A stretch of 64,000 nt of DNA from Phytomonas francai (GCA_001766655.1 MJCC01000009.1:261225-325224); one strand, 5' to 3'. Counted from the first letter of the stretch, positions 19,159 through 29,625 are shown. Notes: generated by a model from the letters alone, not told the origin. Translations and numbers: made by a program.

Positions 19159-20724
19159 ATGGCTGCTGTACCAGAGTTCATCCCTATTTCGAAAGGGAAG
19201 GAACTGTTTGCGATGGCTTCCTGGCGTGATAATGGCGCATCTCGAGCGCCAAACAAAGACAGCAACGGCACCGCCAACCTTCCTTCCTCTCACAACAGCA
19301 ACAACAATAATAATACTAATAATAATAATAATGGTTCAAACTCTGCCGCTGAGGAAGCTGCAGCTAAGAAGAATGGCGAAAGTGGAAAAGGCGGAAAACG
19401 CTCAAACGGCAGCGGTGGGCGTAGCCGGCGCGGACGCGTAAACGCAAAAGAAGCCGAACAGCAACCCCCCGATGTTGAGGATTACTTCGTTCATATTCTC
19501 TTTCCGAGCGAAATCCCCTACAAAGTGGTGGAGTTTGAGCTCTTTGCGAATTCGGCTCCCCTAAAAATGATTCATGTCGGGCCATTGAAGTATTTATTCC
19601 AGCGCCGCCTCCGCGGTGAGGAGAAGGAGAAGGAGAAATCAGCCCCTCCCGCGGCTTCTTCGGCGATGACCCCTCCTTTGCATAGCTCCGCGACGCCGGG
19701 GGTGGGGGAGCAGGATCTCGAGGAGGGGATGCCGGGCGCGATTCCGCCGGCGATCAGCCTGCCGCCCGCGGAGCTTTCCCACGGCGAGAACGCGCCGTCG
19801 GGGGCCGCCGGGCGCGCGAGCAAAGGCGCGATTCCGGAGGACGGCCCCTACCGCGTCTCCCTCCTCTTCGCCGAGCGCGCGGAGGCGGCCGAGTTGGAGA
19901 GCTACGTGGTGAAGCGGTGGCCGTCGGCGACGGCGACGGTGGTGCCGCGGATCCGGGGCGTGCTGAACACCTCCCTCGTCCTCAAGTGCCTGCCGAGCCT
20001 GAGCAAGACGGAGCAGCTCATCGAGGAGCTCCAGCGCCTCCCGCAGCCGCTCTCCTACGTCCGCCTCCTCCGCAGCGAGCGCGGGGTCTTCAAGAACGTC
20101 CTCTTCGCCAAGTACGCGAACTGCGAGGCCGCCGAGGAGACCAAGCTCCGGCTCGAGCGCTTCGTTGTCGGGACGCGCCCGTTGAAGGTGGAGTTCAAAA
20201 AGCACTGGCGCCCGGTCCGCGGCGCGGGCGAGGAGGAGCCCGCCGCGAATGGGGACGGCAACGGCAACGGCAACGGCGGCCGCGGCCCCGCCGAGGGCCC
20301 CGGGGCCACCGCCGCGGGCCTCCCCCAGCTCGTCCGGGAGATCCGGGTGAGCCAGGTGCACGAGGGCTTCGCCTACCCCCGCGAGCTCCTGACGCGTGCC
20401 GAGCTGAAGCTGCTCCGCCAGCTCTGTCATTCCTACGGCATGCTACTGCGTCTGACGGCCGAACGGGTGACGGTGCGGCGGCCGCTCGGGATGGGGGCCG
20501 CGGCCGCGGCGATCTCGCCGGCGCCACGCCCCGCGGCGGCCGCGGCGGCGTCGACGCCGAGCTGGGCCCCGGTGACCCCGGCCCCGCTCCGGCCGATGGA
20601 CTTCAAGGGCATCCGGCACTGGAAGGAGATCCGGGGGCAGACGAATATGCTTGGGATCGTGCGGCCGCTCGGGCCGGAGGACGGGGCCCCAGCATTCCCC
20701 GCCGGGCGCGGCAGGCCTGTTTGA
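19159..20724 (+). CDS. RNA-binding protein with RRM-like and R3H-like domains
   Basis: A 521-residue protein. The N-terminus is Asn/Gly/Ser/Lys low-complexity, with an Asn run made by an AAT microsatellite. A conserved-looking block then begins VEDYFVHILFPSEIPYKVVE. At about residues 270-355 there is an RRM-like fold, with LVLKCLPSL as RNP2-like and KNVLFAKYAN as RNP1-like. Near residues 390-440 LRQLCHSYGMLLRLT contains the R-x3-H signature of R3H domains. Both domains bind nucleic acid, so a role in mRNA regulation is likely; kinetoplastids control genes largely after transcription. The last 70 residues are Ala/Pro-rich. The exact family is not recognised, and UPF3 was considered because its RRM is similar, but without support. 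Confidence 0.65.
   Translation: MAAVPEFIPISKGKELFAMASWRDNGASRAPNKDSNGTANLPSSHNSNNNNNTNNNNNGSNSAAEEAAAKKNGESGKGGKRSNGSGGRSRRGRVNAKEAEQQPPDVEDYFVHILFPSEIPYKVVEFELFANSAPLKMIHVGPLKYLFQRRLRGEEKEKEKSAPPAASSAMTPPLHSSATPGVGEQDLEEGMPGAIPPAISLPPAELSHGENAPSGAAGRASKGAIPEDGPYRVSLLFAERAEAAELESYVVKRWPSATATVVPRIRGVLNTSLVLKCLPSLSKTEQLIEELQRLPQPLSYVRLLRSERGVFKNVLFAKYANCEAAEETKLRLERFVVGTRPLKVEFKKHWRPVRGAGEEEPAANGDGNGNGNGGRGPAEGPGATAAGLPQLVREIRVSQVHEGFAYPRELLTRAELKLLRQLCHSYGMLLRLTAERVTVRRPLGMGAAAAAISPAPRPAAAAAASTPSWAPVTPAPLRPMDFKGIRHWKEIRGQTNMLGIVRPLGPEDGAPAFPAGRGRPV
19306..19335 (+). repeat. Coding (AAT)n tract (poly-Asn)
   Basis: The in-frame AAT/AAC run encodes Asn with one Thr interruption. It is identical over 30 nt to the spacer repeat at 16926-16955. 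Confidence 0.9.
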
Positions 20725-21378
20725 TTTTTTTTTTTCTCACCTTAAAGAGACTCCAAGAAAACGTAAAAAGAGAACGAATGAAAGTAAAAAAAAAAGGAAA
20801 AGGAGGCCCTATAATGGGGATGTGATTGGAAAAGGGAGGTAGGATGTGGAAAAGAGAAATAAGGAGAATTGATAGAATATTCTGGGTTTATATGCGTATT
20901 TACGAATATGCTTTTTAGAAGTGATATGGATTGAATTTTCCTATCTATGCATCTGTATATGAAGAAAGACATATATTGTTGAAAAGAGTTCCAAAAGGCT
21001 TGGCACCTCTCCTTGAGACTTTTTTCTTTTGTTTCGTACAATGAAGTATATTGTTGCTTGGTTTACCTAAATCTAATTCATTAAGTTTTATATTTGCACC
21101 ACCGCTTTTATTTTTCCACGTGTTTCAGATATTTCATTCATGTTTGAAGGATGACGAGAACCAGTAGATTGTGTTTATCACTGAAGGTTCGCTATTGATG
21201 AATATATTGCATTGCAAGATATCAACGAAGTTCCGGGTAAGACACTTCAAAACACCTACAAAAGAAAAAAAAGTAGCTTTTTATCTATATTTGTTATCTT
21301 CGCTGCTCTTATATGACTACATGCTCTTTCTTTTAAGGAATTAGATGTGGAAAATACTAATTTTTTTTTCATAATTCA

Positions 21379-21420
<42 letters not shown>

Positions 21421-22305
21421 TGTGTGTAGTGTGAGTGTGTATCTGCGTGTGTGAGGGAAAAACTAGCGTTGTTGCTGCCGAAAATAGTATAATAAACCTT
21501 TTTTTGTGTATATACGCCATGTGGACTTGAAGTGCACAAGTAACGCCGGCTCATTAGCAAATGTATTGGCTTAATTTGTTTCAAGTGTAAATGGAAAGTA
21601 TATGCATTTATATATTTAGTTAGTTGTGGGTGAGTCAATCAGATTTGAAAAGAAACAATGAGAAAAAGCGTAGGACTAGGTATCTCCCTCATTGAATTCT
21701 ATTAGTTTTTTGCTAGGAAAAAGGGGAAAATAATTCATTTGTCTATTGATCTCTCTTCATCATATTCCTTTCCTTCGCTTATTTTTTCCGTGAGAAAAAA
21801 AGAAGCCATGGATTCTTCTGTACTTCAAGGAAATGAGAATGGGAAGGTGATAACAAACTCAATAAAACAGTGTCTTAAATTATCTTAGCCTTATCCCTTT
21901 ACGAGTGGTGAATGAGAGTTAAATCTAAGAGTGCAAACAAATAAATGGGTCCATAAAATTTTCAAATTATTTTTAAAAAAAGCGGCTGTGATTATTATTT
22001 GTTTCTTTTGAGGCGCTTAATGGGGGATGATAAGCTTTCTGCATTGAACAATCTTATAAATATAGATCTAGGAGTGGGATGAATTTTTGAGAATAAACCC
22101 TTCTTTTCTTCTCCAATTATCCTCCTATCTGGCTTCGTTTCGGCTCCAAGTGTTGAGGGATCGCCGCTGTTCGATTATTCAATCACTTACGTCCACCACT
22201 GGAGTTGCTGTAAATAGCAAGAGTAACATCATAAAATCAACAATTAGTTGCGAACGTGAAAAGAGGAATTCAAGCCAGTGTTGGTTTCCCTTTCTTTTCC
22301 TGTTT
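20725..22305. other. Long AT-rich spacer
   Basis: It contains an A/G-rich 3' region (20740-20850), a T-rich tract and an (AT)n at 21382-21417. Pyrimidine tracts near 22096-22160 and 22288-22303 precede the next ATG. No gene is seen; short frames here have spacer composition. Confidence 0.6.
21382..21417. repeat. (AT)n microsatellite
   Basis: About 18 AT units without interruption. Confidence 0.95.
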
Positions 22306-22313
22306 ATGACTAG
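22288..22313 (+). promoter_or_regulatory. Candidate spliced-leader acceptor of the PHD-GNAT gene
   Basis: The tract tttccctttcttttcctg ends in ...gactAG (AG at 22312-22313). This would leave ATG 22318 as the first start; if an upstream AG is used, ATG 22306 is the start. Confidence 0.35.
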
Positions 22314-24270
22314 AATAATGTCTCGAGGTCGTGGGGGTACTCGAGGAGGTGGCGGGCGGAAAGGCGCCTCGCGTGGTGTTGGGCGACGTTCCGTTTTGGA
22401 CACCATACGAACCGCGAACGCTTCCAACGGAAAGGCTAATAATGACCTTAATCATAAAATTAACCATACCATAGAAACTCCTCTCGTAAGATCCCCGCCG
22501 CTTATCTCGTCAAATCCATCAGTCATTTTAGCAGAAGTCCCAAACCACCGCATGGTCACACGCTCCTTGCTAAAACGTGCTTCTAACGCTGCTGCTGCCT
22601 TTAGCGACTCTCTCGGCAGAAAAGAAAATGATAACGAGGCGGGGAACTCCACCCCCTCAGGGGCAGCATTACCCTCTAATAAAACCGATAGCCTTCCTGA
22701 AAGCTCCAAAACGAGCTCTTTGCACGCTGGAAATGGCGCTTCTACGCCGCCGAAAATCGTCGTTGGGGGGGTTTTACACTGCGTCTGCGATGCCTTTTTA
22801 GTCTCTGCGAGCGATCTTCTTTTGGAATGTCAACGTTGCCGGAATTGGTGCCATGCCGCCTGCGTGGACGTCGATCATGCTGAATTTCGCTTACTTCAAC
22901 GTGAACGTCGTTTTGTTTGCCCGTATTGCCGCGTGAATGCGAATACGAATGCTGCGATAACAGTAAATACGACGCCTTCACATTTGCAGGAAAATAAGCC
23001 TTCCACCGTGGGCTGGTTCGTTCCGGGCGGCGGGAAAGCGCAGGACCCGATGACGTCGTCGTCGTCGACGGCAGGGGAGGCCCTGGATGGGGTTCCCTCG
23101 CCCTCTCCGTCGCCCCTGTCCTCGTTCTTTTCGCCCTTTCCATTTCGTCGGCCGCCGCCGCCCCGCCAGAGCGCGATCAAACTCCGCGAGGTCCCCGATC
23201 GCATCCCGAGCTCGCCGGCGCTCACGCGGAAGCTGCAATGCCTCCTCGCCGCGCTCTACGACCTCGCGCACGACCTCGGCTACGACCTCCTCGACCTCCC
23301 CGCGATGCGGTTGAGCGAGCAGGAGGGCGAGCAATGTCTCGAGTGCTGCGCGGAGGCCGTCCGGCAGGCCACCTTCTCCGAAAGCTACCCCGCTTACTGC
23401 CTAAAAGAGGTCCGAAACGCCCTCCACCCGTACGTCCAGGCCACCCTCGCGCGCGCGCACCCGCGAGCCTCGGCGACGGAATCCCCGAAAGCCACACCGT
23501 CCCCTCCACGCATCGCCTCGATGGTGATTTCGAACGGCATGGACGGGTACGGGAACCTGAAATCGACCATCACGCAGCTTAAAAGCTCCATTAATCGCGG
23601 CATCGTCCACTTACACCACCTCACGCCCTTTCAGCTCCAGTGTTTGGCCATCTCGGACGTTTCCGATATCGTGCATATCGAGCTGAGCGCCACGCACGTT
23701 GAATTTCAACGCCGAGGCCTAGCAAAGCTGTTGATGGCGGTGGATCTTCTCAAATGGGCGCTGCGAGGCCGTACTCGGGTTTATTTAAACATGGCGATTG
23801 AAAAGCACCTTGTGGAGGACGGTTCGAGGGTGGAATTTGCCTCCCCAACGGCCTCGAAAAGGCTCTACGAGTCGTTTGGCTTCCTCGACGTCTTTCCTCG
23901 CTATGATGCACAAACGGGAAAGGAGCGGTGGACAGCGAAGGAGGCGGATATGGGTCGTGTGATGGCGAACCTCGATTTCCTCCCGCACGCAATGGCGGTT
24001 GCCAAAAACCTATTCGAAACCCATAAAAAGGCACGAGAAGGGGTCAAACGTAGTAATGTGTTGGACTTGAATCAAAAGGCTAAGGAAAATGCGTTGGTTT
24101 TACGCCTGGGGGGGGGTGCTTTGGGGGGTCATTTGGAAGGAAAGAAGGACTCTCCTCTACGAGGTCGCGCGGCAATGCAAGTCAAACGGGAACGCGTGAC
24201 TTCCTCGTCTTCAGAGCCGCCTAGCGCTTTGCCCCATTCACGACGAAAGTTATCCTTACTTAATCCTTAA
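22306..24270 (+). CDS. PHD-finger + GNAT-type acetyltransferase
   Basis: The start is ATG 22306 or, six bases after a possible splice AG, ATG 22318; the frame is open further 5' but only from a non-ATG codon. The product is about 654 residues. It begins with an RG/RGG-rich stretch (SRGRGGTRGGGGRKGASRG). A complete C4HC3 PHD finger lies at about residues 159-208 (HCVCDAF, LECQRCRNWCHAAC, FVCPYC). A C-terminal GNAT fold follows, with motif A around IELSATHVEFQRRGLAKLLM (Q-R-R-G-L-A acetyl-CoA loop) and a motif B-like RLYESFGF. PHD fingers read histone tails and GNAT enzymes acetylate lysines or N-termini, so a chromatin acetyltransferase role is inferred. I do not recognise a named family with this order. 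Confidence 0.75.
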   Translation: MTRIMSRGRGGTRGGGGRKGASRGVGRRSVLDTIRTANASNGKANNDLNHKINHTIETPLVRSPPLISSNPSVILAEVPNHRMVTRSLLKRASNAAAAFSDSLGRKENDNEAGNSTPSGAALPSNKTDSLPESSKTSSLHAGNGASTPPKIVVGGVLHCVCDAFLVSASDLLLECQRCRNWCHAACVDVDHAEFRLLQRERRFVCPYCRVNANTNAAITVNTTPSHLQENKPSTVGWFVPGGGKAQDPMTSSSSTAGEALDGVPSPSPSPLSSFFSPFPFRRPPPPRQSAIKLREVPDRIPSSPALTRKLQCLLAALYDLAHDLGYDLLDLPAMRLSEQEGEQCLECCAEAVRQATFSESYPAYCLKEVRNALHPYVQATLARAHPRASATESPKATPSPPRIASMVISNGMDGYGNLKSTITQLKSSINRGIVHLHHLTPFQLQCLAISDVSDIVHIELSATHVEFQRRGLAKLLMAVDLLKWALRGRTRVYLNMAIEKHLVEDGSRVEFASPTASKRLYESFGFLDVFPRYDAQTGKERWTAKEADMGRVMANLDFLPHAMAVAKNLFETHKKAREGVKRSNVLDLNQKAKENALVLRLGGGALGGHLEGKKDSPLRGRAAMQVKRERVTSSSSEPPSALPHSRRKLSLLNP

Positions 24271-25070
24271 TACCAAAAATAATTGGAATGGGAAGGAAAG
24301 GGGAGGAGGGGGGTGAAGAAGGAAGTGGCATGATATGTATACAGAATAGAAACAACCAAAGAAGAGGGAATATAATACATAATGATCGATGCTAACAGTC
24401 CTTTTTGATTTTCGACTTGGAGGACAGACCTAAGGTATTCAAACTGCTGCTTTTTGAATTGCAGTTGATGAAGCTATAGGAAGGGAGCTTTTTTATTCCT
24501 TTATGTTTTCCCCTGATTTTATCCCTCATAAGATAGAAGAAGAAGGACGGGTTGTGAGTCTGCATCGGTGGGTGTGTGGGTGGGTGGGTGTGTATCTACG
24601 GAAGGGACAAGGTGACTTGTAGAACAAGTTCCCTTGGTATTCTTGGAATTGTCAGATACAGTTGGTGTACATTCCATGTTTGCATGATATTTTGGGGTAC
24701 CATGCCTAACTCCATAAGAATCAAAAAAAAATCCTTACGGCTTTTTGTACTTATTGGAATATCTTGTTCACTCTGGATGCGTGTAGTTTCTCTCCTTATT
24801 CACTATTGTCACCCCTACAACTGGCATTACTTTTACCAAAATCCATTTAAAATTTTAAGACGCGGTGCCATAGTGTCCAACTAGTCTTTCCGCTTTTTAA
24901 GGGACTACCATTTTTGAATACCACACCTCATAAAAGAATACTGTCCCCCGTAATACAACAATTTTTACTAGCGTTGTTTATTTAGCTCATTACCAATTGA
25001 ATAAAAACCCCAAGAGGTTAAAGAAGGAGAGGGGACGAATCGTCAGTCAGGCTGAATTTCTCTTCTTCTC
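24271..25070. other. Spacer, no gene seen
   Basis: An 800-nt spacer, G/A-rich just after the stop and AT-rich later, with a GTGGGTG-type repeat at 24568-24593. A 102-codon frame at 24576-24884 is Cys/Trp/Ile-rich with spacer composition and is not called. A pyrimidine tract at 25055-25070 (tttctcttcttctc) runs into the next ATG. Confidence 0.55.
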
Positions 25071-26906
25071 ATGCTTCGCAGGTCGCAGTGGTGCTGGAAG
25101 GCGAAATCTCTTCAGCAAATGTTTCGCAAGCTCAAGCTCGCCGGAGCCCATCCAGACGTTTTATGGGGCATCGACGCCCAAAAAGCCCAGCACAATGGGG
25201 AGGAGATGATTCGCTTAGAAACACTCATGCACGAAAGGGAAAAACGCTCGTTAATGGGCTCCTATGGGGGCGCCTCGGCGTCTTCCACGAACACGCCTCG
25301 CACCGACGCACCTGAAAACTTTCTTTTTTGGTTTAAATCGGATCCTTCAGACGAAAACGACACCATTTTACGTGCCGTGCGGTTCTCAATTACACCGCAT
25401 TCCTTGAATTCTATCGTCAAACGCCAGCTTTCAGAGCTTTTCGAGCAGGTTGGCATCCACGACGAGTTTGACCTCGGCATGGACGAGGGAAAAGGGGAAA
25501 TGAATTTAGAATCTGCCCTCCGCTACGCCGATAAGCAGCAGAACGAGCACCTCTACCAGGCCTCCGTCCTTTACGTTCGCGGGGATAAGGCGGTGGAGAA
25601 TCTTCGCCGTTTTGGCGTGCTTTTAGTGATTTCCGAAAATGACATTTCCTACCTCGCTACCCTGCCGGAAACGGTGGTGTCTTCGCATGGCTCCCCCTCT
25701 TCTCCCGAGGGGTTCGAGCAGCCGATTTATCACCACACGAGGGGGGTCAACGCGCCGTACGTTCCCGCGAAAGGAATTATCGGCCCCAACGGCGAGGTCG
25801 ACCCGGAAGTGCAGGATTTTATGCGGGAAAGAGGACTGCGGCCCTTTGAACTCCGCATGGCGGGGAGCTTCTCCTCCGTCGAGCGTTTCGTCGTCGCGTT
25901 CGAGAGGCTAGAGCGGATGTACGAGGTCCACCGCGGCCGCGCGATGCGCTCCGCCGTTTGCATTGTGATTAGCCTGACGTCAGGGGATCATTTTATCGCG
26001 CCGGATGGGTCCATTGTCCTTTCCCTCCAGCGAATGCCCTCCTGGGAGGAGTTTATGCTTTCCCTTCCGCAGGACGTATGGAAGGATTGCGTGGAAAAGC
26101 ACAAAGATTGGCGAATTGGTCTCGCACCGAAGCTTCAGGAGCGGAAGCGTCATCTCGCGCGGATTTCGGATATGTTTAATGTGTTCAAGATCACGATGGA
26201 GGCTCCGGTAGGAGGCCGCCTACACTGGCAGGAGGAGCTTATTCAACGGTTTTTAAAAGAAGAAATCGTCATTCGCCGTGCGGTGATGAAGTACAACCTA
26301 AAGTCCGATTTGCTTAAAAAACGTGGTGAAATCAGTATTGTGGATCACCTTTACAACACAATCTCGGGCGCAAATGATGCGGCGCGGAAAGAGATTGCGT
26401 TTCGTATCACCGGCGACGGAAATTTGGTCTTCAACCAAAGCATGATGAACACCGGGCAGATGCTTCGAGTGTTGAAGGATAACCTCAAGCGCATTGAATC
26501 CTTCCGAAAGAAGCATGATGAGGTGATCAAGATACTAGAGCATCTTAGCCGCCGCGTTCCTCTTGATTTCAGCGTGGATACGGAGTGGAAACTACGGGAA
26601 ACGAACTTAGTGAACTCACTAGAGCGATTCCTCTCGACGATTAAACAAAACGAATCGGAGCTCGCGACTTTTCTGAATGCTCTTCTCCATAAAAGCACGT
26701 GGCCGCCGCCATCCTCGTCCTCGCCGTTGCGTGGAAAGAGTAGTAGTGGAGGAGAGGTATCGATTCCGTTAAGCAGTTTGCCTGTAAAAAAGCGCATGGT
26801 TTGGGTGATTTCGGATCGCTACGATACGCTTCCTAGTGGGGTGCTTTTCATCCCATACGATGTCAACTTTGACTCGATAAAAAGGATGCTTCTCCCTACG
26901 ACGTAA
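25071..26906 (+). CDS. TCAIM-like mitochondrial protein (DUF4460/DUF4461 type), HPD motif
   Basis: Up to 611 residues. ATG 25071 lies inside a pyrimidine tract followed by CGCAG, so if that AG is the splice acceptor the real start is ATG 25119 (MFRKLKLAGAHPDVLW). The N-terminus carries an HPD tripeptide in the context F.KL....HPD.......A..NGEEM.RLE, resembling the J-like DUF4460 region of TCAIM. A block beginning PENFLFWFKSDP and containing RAVRFSITPHSL corresponds to its next region. The C-terminal 350 residues are helical with a coiled coil at about 490-515 and end SGVLFIPYDVNFDSIKRMLL. TCAIM is a mitochondrial protein of unclear biochemical role in animals. The Arg/Lys-rich start would suit mitochondrial import. 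The family link is from remembered patterns, not a search. Confidence 0.6.
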   Translation: MLRRSQWCWKAKSLQQMFRKLKLAGAHPDVLWGIDAQKAQHNGEEMIRLETLMHEREKRSLMGSYGGASASSTNTPRTDAPENFLFWFKSDPSDENDTILRAVRFSITPHSLNSIVKRQLSELFEQVGIHDEFDLGMDEGKGEMNLESALRYADKQQNEHLYQASVLYVRGDKAVENLRRFGVLLVISENDISYLATLPETVVSSHGSPSSPEGFEQPIYHHTRGVNAPYVPAKGIIGPNGEVDPEVQDFMRERGLRPFELRMAGSFSSVERFVVAFERLERMYEVHRGRAMRSAVCIVISLTSGDHFIAPDGSIVLSLQRMPSWEEFMLSLPQDVWKDCVEKHKDWRIGLAPKLQERKRHLARISDMFNVFKITMEAPVGGRLHWQEELIQRFLKEEIVIRRAVMKYNLKSDLLKKRGEISIVDHLYNTISGANDAARKEIAFRITGDGNLVFNQSMMNTGQMLRVLKDNLKRIESFRKKHDEVIKILEHLSRRVPLDFSVDTEWKLRETNLVNSLERFLSTIKQNESELATFLNALLHKSTWPPPSSSSPLRGKSSSGGEVSIPLSSLPVKKRMVWVISDRYDTLPSGVLFIPYDVNFDSIKRMLLPTT

Positions 26907-27176
26907 AGCGGAAGCGGAGGAGTAGCAGAGCCTAACAATAAGAGAGAGGCGGCTGATGAAATGCTAAACCGTTGCCATTTTACCTAAAAACACAAGCAAT
27001 ACAAACGATGCACCATACCCTCGAACGCTCCCGTCCGTGGGGTTACTATTATTTTTGATGTACGCGCTTGCGTTGTTGGTTGCCATGCCTACTCCCCTCC
27101 CATTCCGACGCCACTTCAATAGCAAAAAAAAAAAAGAGAAAAAAAGAAAAAACCGTACGAATCCGACGCGGGGGCG
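26907..27176. other. Short spacer
   Basis: A 270-nt spacer with a C/T-rich stretch at about 27078-27115 and poly-A at 27123-27154 just before the next ATG. No gene is seen. Confidence 0.5.
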
Positions 27177-29625
27177 ATGCTACGGCGCGTCCTCGGGCTG
27201 CGCGCGATGACGCCCGCGGCGGCGCTGAAAATTCTCGCGCTGCCGCCCGCGGCGGAGCTGAGCGCGGGAGGGGTCAAAAAGGCCTTCATCCGGCAGACCC
27301 TCCGCTGCCACCCCGACCTCCACCCCGACGACCCCGGCGCCGCCGACCGCTTCCGCGAGCTCGCGGAGGCCCTCGACGTCGCGCTCCGCGGCCTGCAGGC
27401 GCGCGAGGGCCTCGCGGGGGGGGNNNNNNNNNNNNNNNNNNNNNNNNNNNNNNNNNNNNNNNNNNNNNNNNNNNNNNNNNNNNNNNNNNNNNNNNNNNNN
27501 NNNNNNNNNNNNNNNNNNNNNNNNNNNNNNNNNNNNNNNNNNNNNNNNNNNNNNNNNNNNNNNNNNNNAGGAGGTCGCCGCCGTCTGCCGCGCCGAGGCC
27601 CGCGCGCGCCGGCGCCTGGCGGAATTTTGCGCGGCCCTCCCCGGGCTCCTCGCGGGCGGCCGCCCCGCGGCGCTTTTTGAGGCCGTCGCCTTTTTTAACG
27701 TCCGGTACGCCGCGGCGATGGCGGCGGCCGCGGGGCGCTTTTCGAAGGCCCTCCCCGCCGTCGTCCGGCGCGTCGTGCGAAACCGGCGGCGGTTCGTCGG
27801 GGGTCGGCGGGGGTCGGCGGCCGCGCGCGGGTTCGGGACGGGGCGGCGGCCGCTCGAGCAGCCCATCGAGGCGATGCCGATGAAGCCGCTCGTTTTGGTC
27901 GGCGCCCTCGTCCTCGACGTCGGCGGGGGCGAAAAAAGGGGAGGAAAAGGGGGGCCGAACGAAAACGATTCGGCGGAGGCGCGCGCGGGCTTCACGAGCA
28001 CCTGCGGCGTCTCCCACCCCCGCGAGGTGCTCGTCGCCGACGAGCTCAAGTGCGTGATCGACCCCGCCGACAGCATCGCCGATATCGCGGAGAAGCTCTC
28101 CGCCTGGGAGGCCGTCAGCTTCGAGCGCCTCCAACTCGAGCTCGCGATCGTCGACGTCTGCGCGGAGTTGTCGAGTTTGCTGGCCGTCGAGCCCCACGAC
28201 CGCGAGGGGAATCCATTTTTTAGCGCGGTGCCCCAACTCCAGCGCTCGTACACAGAAGTTGACGGGTTTCTTCGGAGACTGCAGAAGCTCACGTGTGAAC
28301 TTTGTGGGGCCTTCGCGCACGACGGCACCGCCACCCATACGGCCGCCGTAAACGCCCTACGCGAAGAGCTGCTATCGCGTATTGACCCCGTAAACGGCCA
28401 GGGTGGGACTCAAAATCGGCGCGAAAAGGAAGAGGGGGAGGAAAGGAGAGGAGACGGGGGGGCGAGCCCTGTTCAGGAAAGGGCTGCGCGGCTTATTCTG
28501 CGTTGTCGCTGCCTTTCGGTATTGGCGGCGCCATATATTAAGGGAGGCGTTCGTTTAACCTGGTGCCGATCCGCCGAATCGGACGATGCGCCGCACAAAA
28601 TCCTCGAAGAAGCGACGATGCACGAAAGGGATGAGAAAGGAGAGCCTCCCGTGAAAAAGAAGGTCTTTGAGCAGGACAAGGAGAATCCTTCGGAGACTTC
28701 CGACTTCGGGGTTTGTCGTCATTCCAGCTGCTGCACGGCGGAATCCATCGCCTTTGCGGTCTCGGTTGGGCTTAAGAGTGAGCAACTGCCTCCTTTTTTA
28801 TCTGCCCTCGCGGCTGCGCTTGAGCATGTGTTTATCGAAGGCACGAAAGCTGCGCGCCTGCTGGACGCACTCGTGGCGCTTCGCACGCAAACAACGCGTG
28901 AGGAGTTCATCCCACGGCAAAACTCGGATCACGACTCCGAGGACGAATCCCCATACCGCTATCGCGGTCCCATTCACTCCTTTCCGCGGGTGCGAAACAT
29001 GGAAACGGCACAGGAGCTTCGCTTTTGGCAGCTCCTGCACGACCATCGCGAGTACCTCGCGCGGCATGCCCATTCCATTCAAACGATGAACGTCTTTTTC
29101 GAATGCCCGCCCTACGATGCAAATGAAATAGACTCCCTTTCCGCACATCGCCCAGCATCAGAGGGGGTTTTCGCTGGGTGGTATGGCCCTGGGAAGGATG
29201 ATGCCGACGACGTCGTGCTCGCCACCGCGCAGCTGGAGAGCGACGCGGCCTTCCGCGCGTGGTTGGAGGACGTCGTCGAGCAGTCCGCCATGAACAAAGA
29301 AGCCCAGCGTCTTTTAAACGAGGCCGGGGTCGGCTACGTCGACCGCGATCCGGCGCTGCCGCTCGCGAATTATCTCTCGTTTGTGAACATCTTTACCAAG
29401 TCGACGGCGGTCCGCGCGGTGCTTGAGCGCGGAAAGGCGGAAGGCTGTCGCGTGGTCAGGACGGAGGACATCGGGCTGAACATCGTCGTGGGCTCGGAGT
29501 GCGATGTGCGGGATGGCGGGAAGCTGCTCATCCCATGGTATCTTGATCCGACCCTCCTGCTCGCTCTCCTCGGGGAAGCGAAGAGTCCGCTGCCTGCTTT
29601 GACAAGCCCCGAAGCGGATTCATGA
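27177..29625 (+). CDS. J-domain-like (HPD) protein, second of a tandem pair; frame broken by an assembly gap
   Basis: ATG 27177 (MLRRVLGLRAMTPAAALKIL) opens a J-like region: helix, FIRQTLRCHPDLHPDDPGAA, helix, with the HPD tripeptide that stimulates Hsp70 ATPase. A 145-base gap follows. After the gap the coding frame is shifted by one base relative to the start; it reads from about 27571 through 29625 (TGA/TCATGA end). The gap length or the flanking G run is therefore off by one (a multiple of three is required). The downstream part is about 680 residues of acidic/basic helical sequence and ends GGKLLIPWYLDPTLLLALL, echoing the C-terminus of the preceding gene. The basic N-terminus suggests mitochondrial import. 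It is probably a diverged paralogue of its neighbour. Confidence 0.65.
27424..27568. other. Assembly gap, 145 N
   Basis: The run of N covers 27424-27568 and is preceded by a G8 homopolymer. Its length is not compatible with the reading frame on both sides, so the stated size is probably an estimate. Confidence 0.99.

Noticed and set aside
24576..24884. 102-codon frame in the spacer before the TCAIM-like gene
   Set aside because: Cys/Trp/Ile/His-rich, with spacer base composition and no homology signal.
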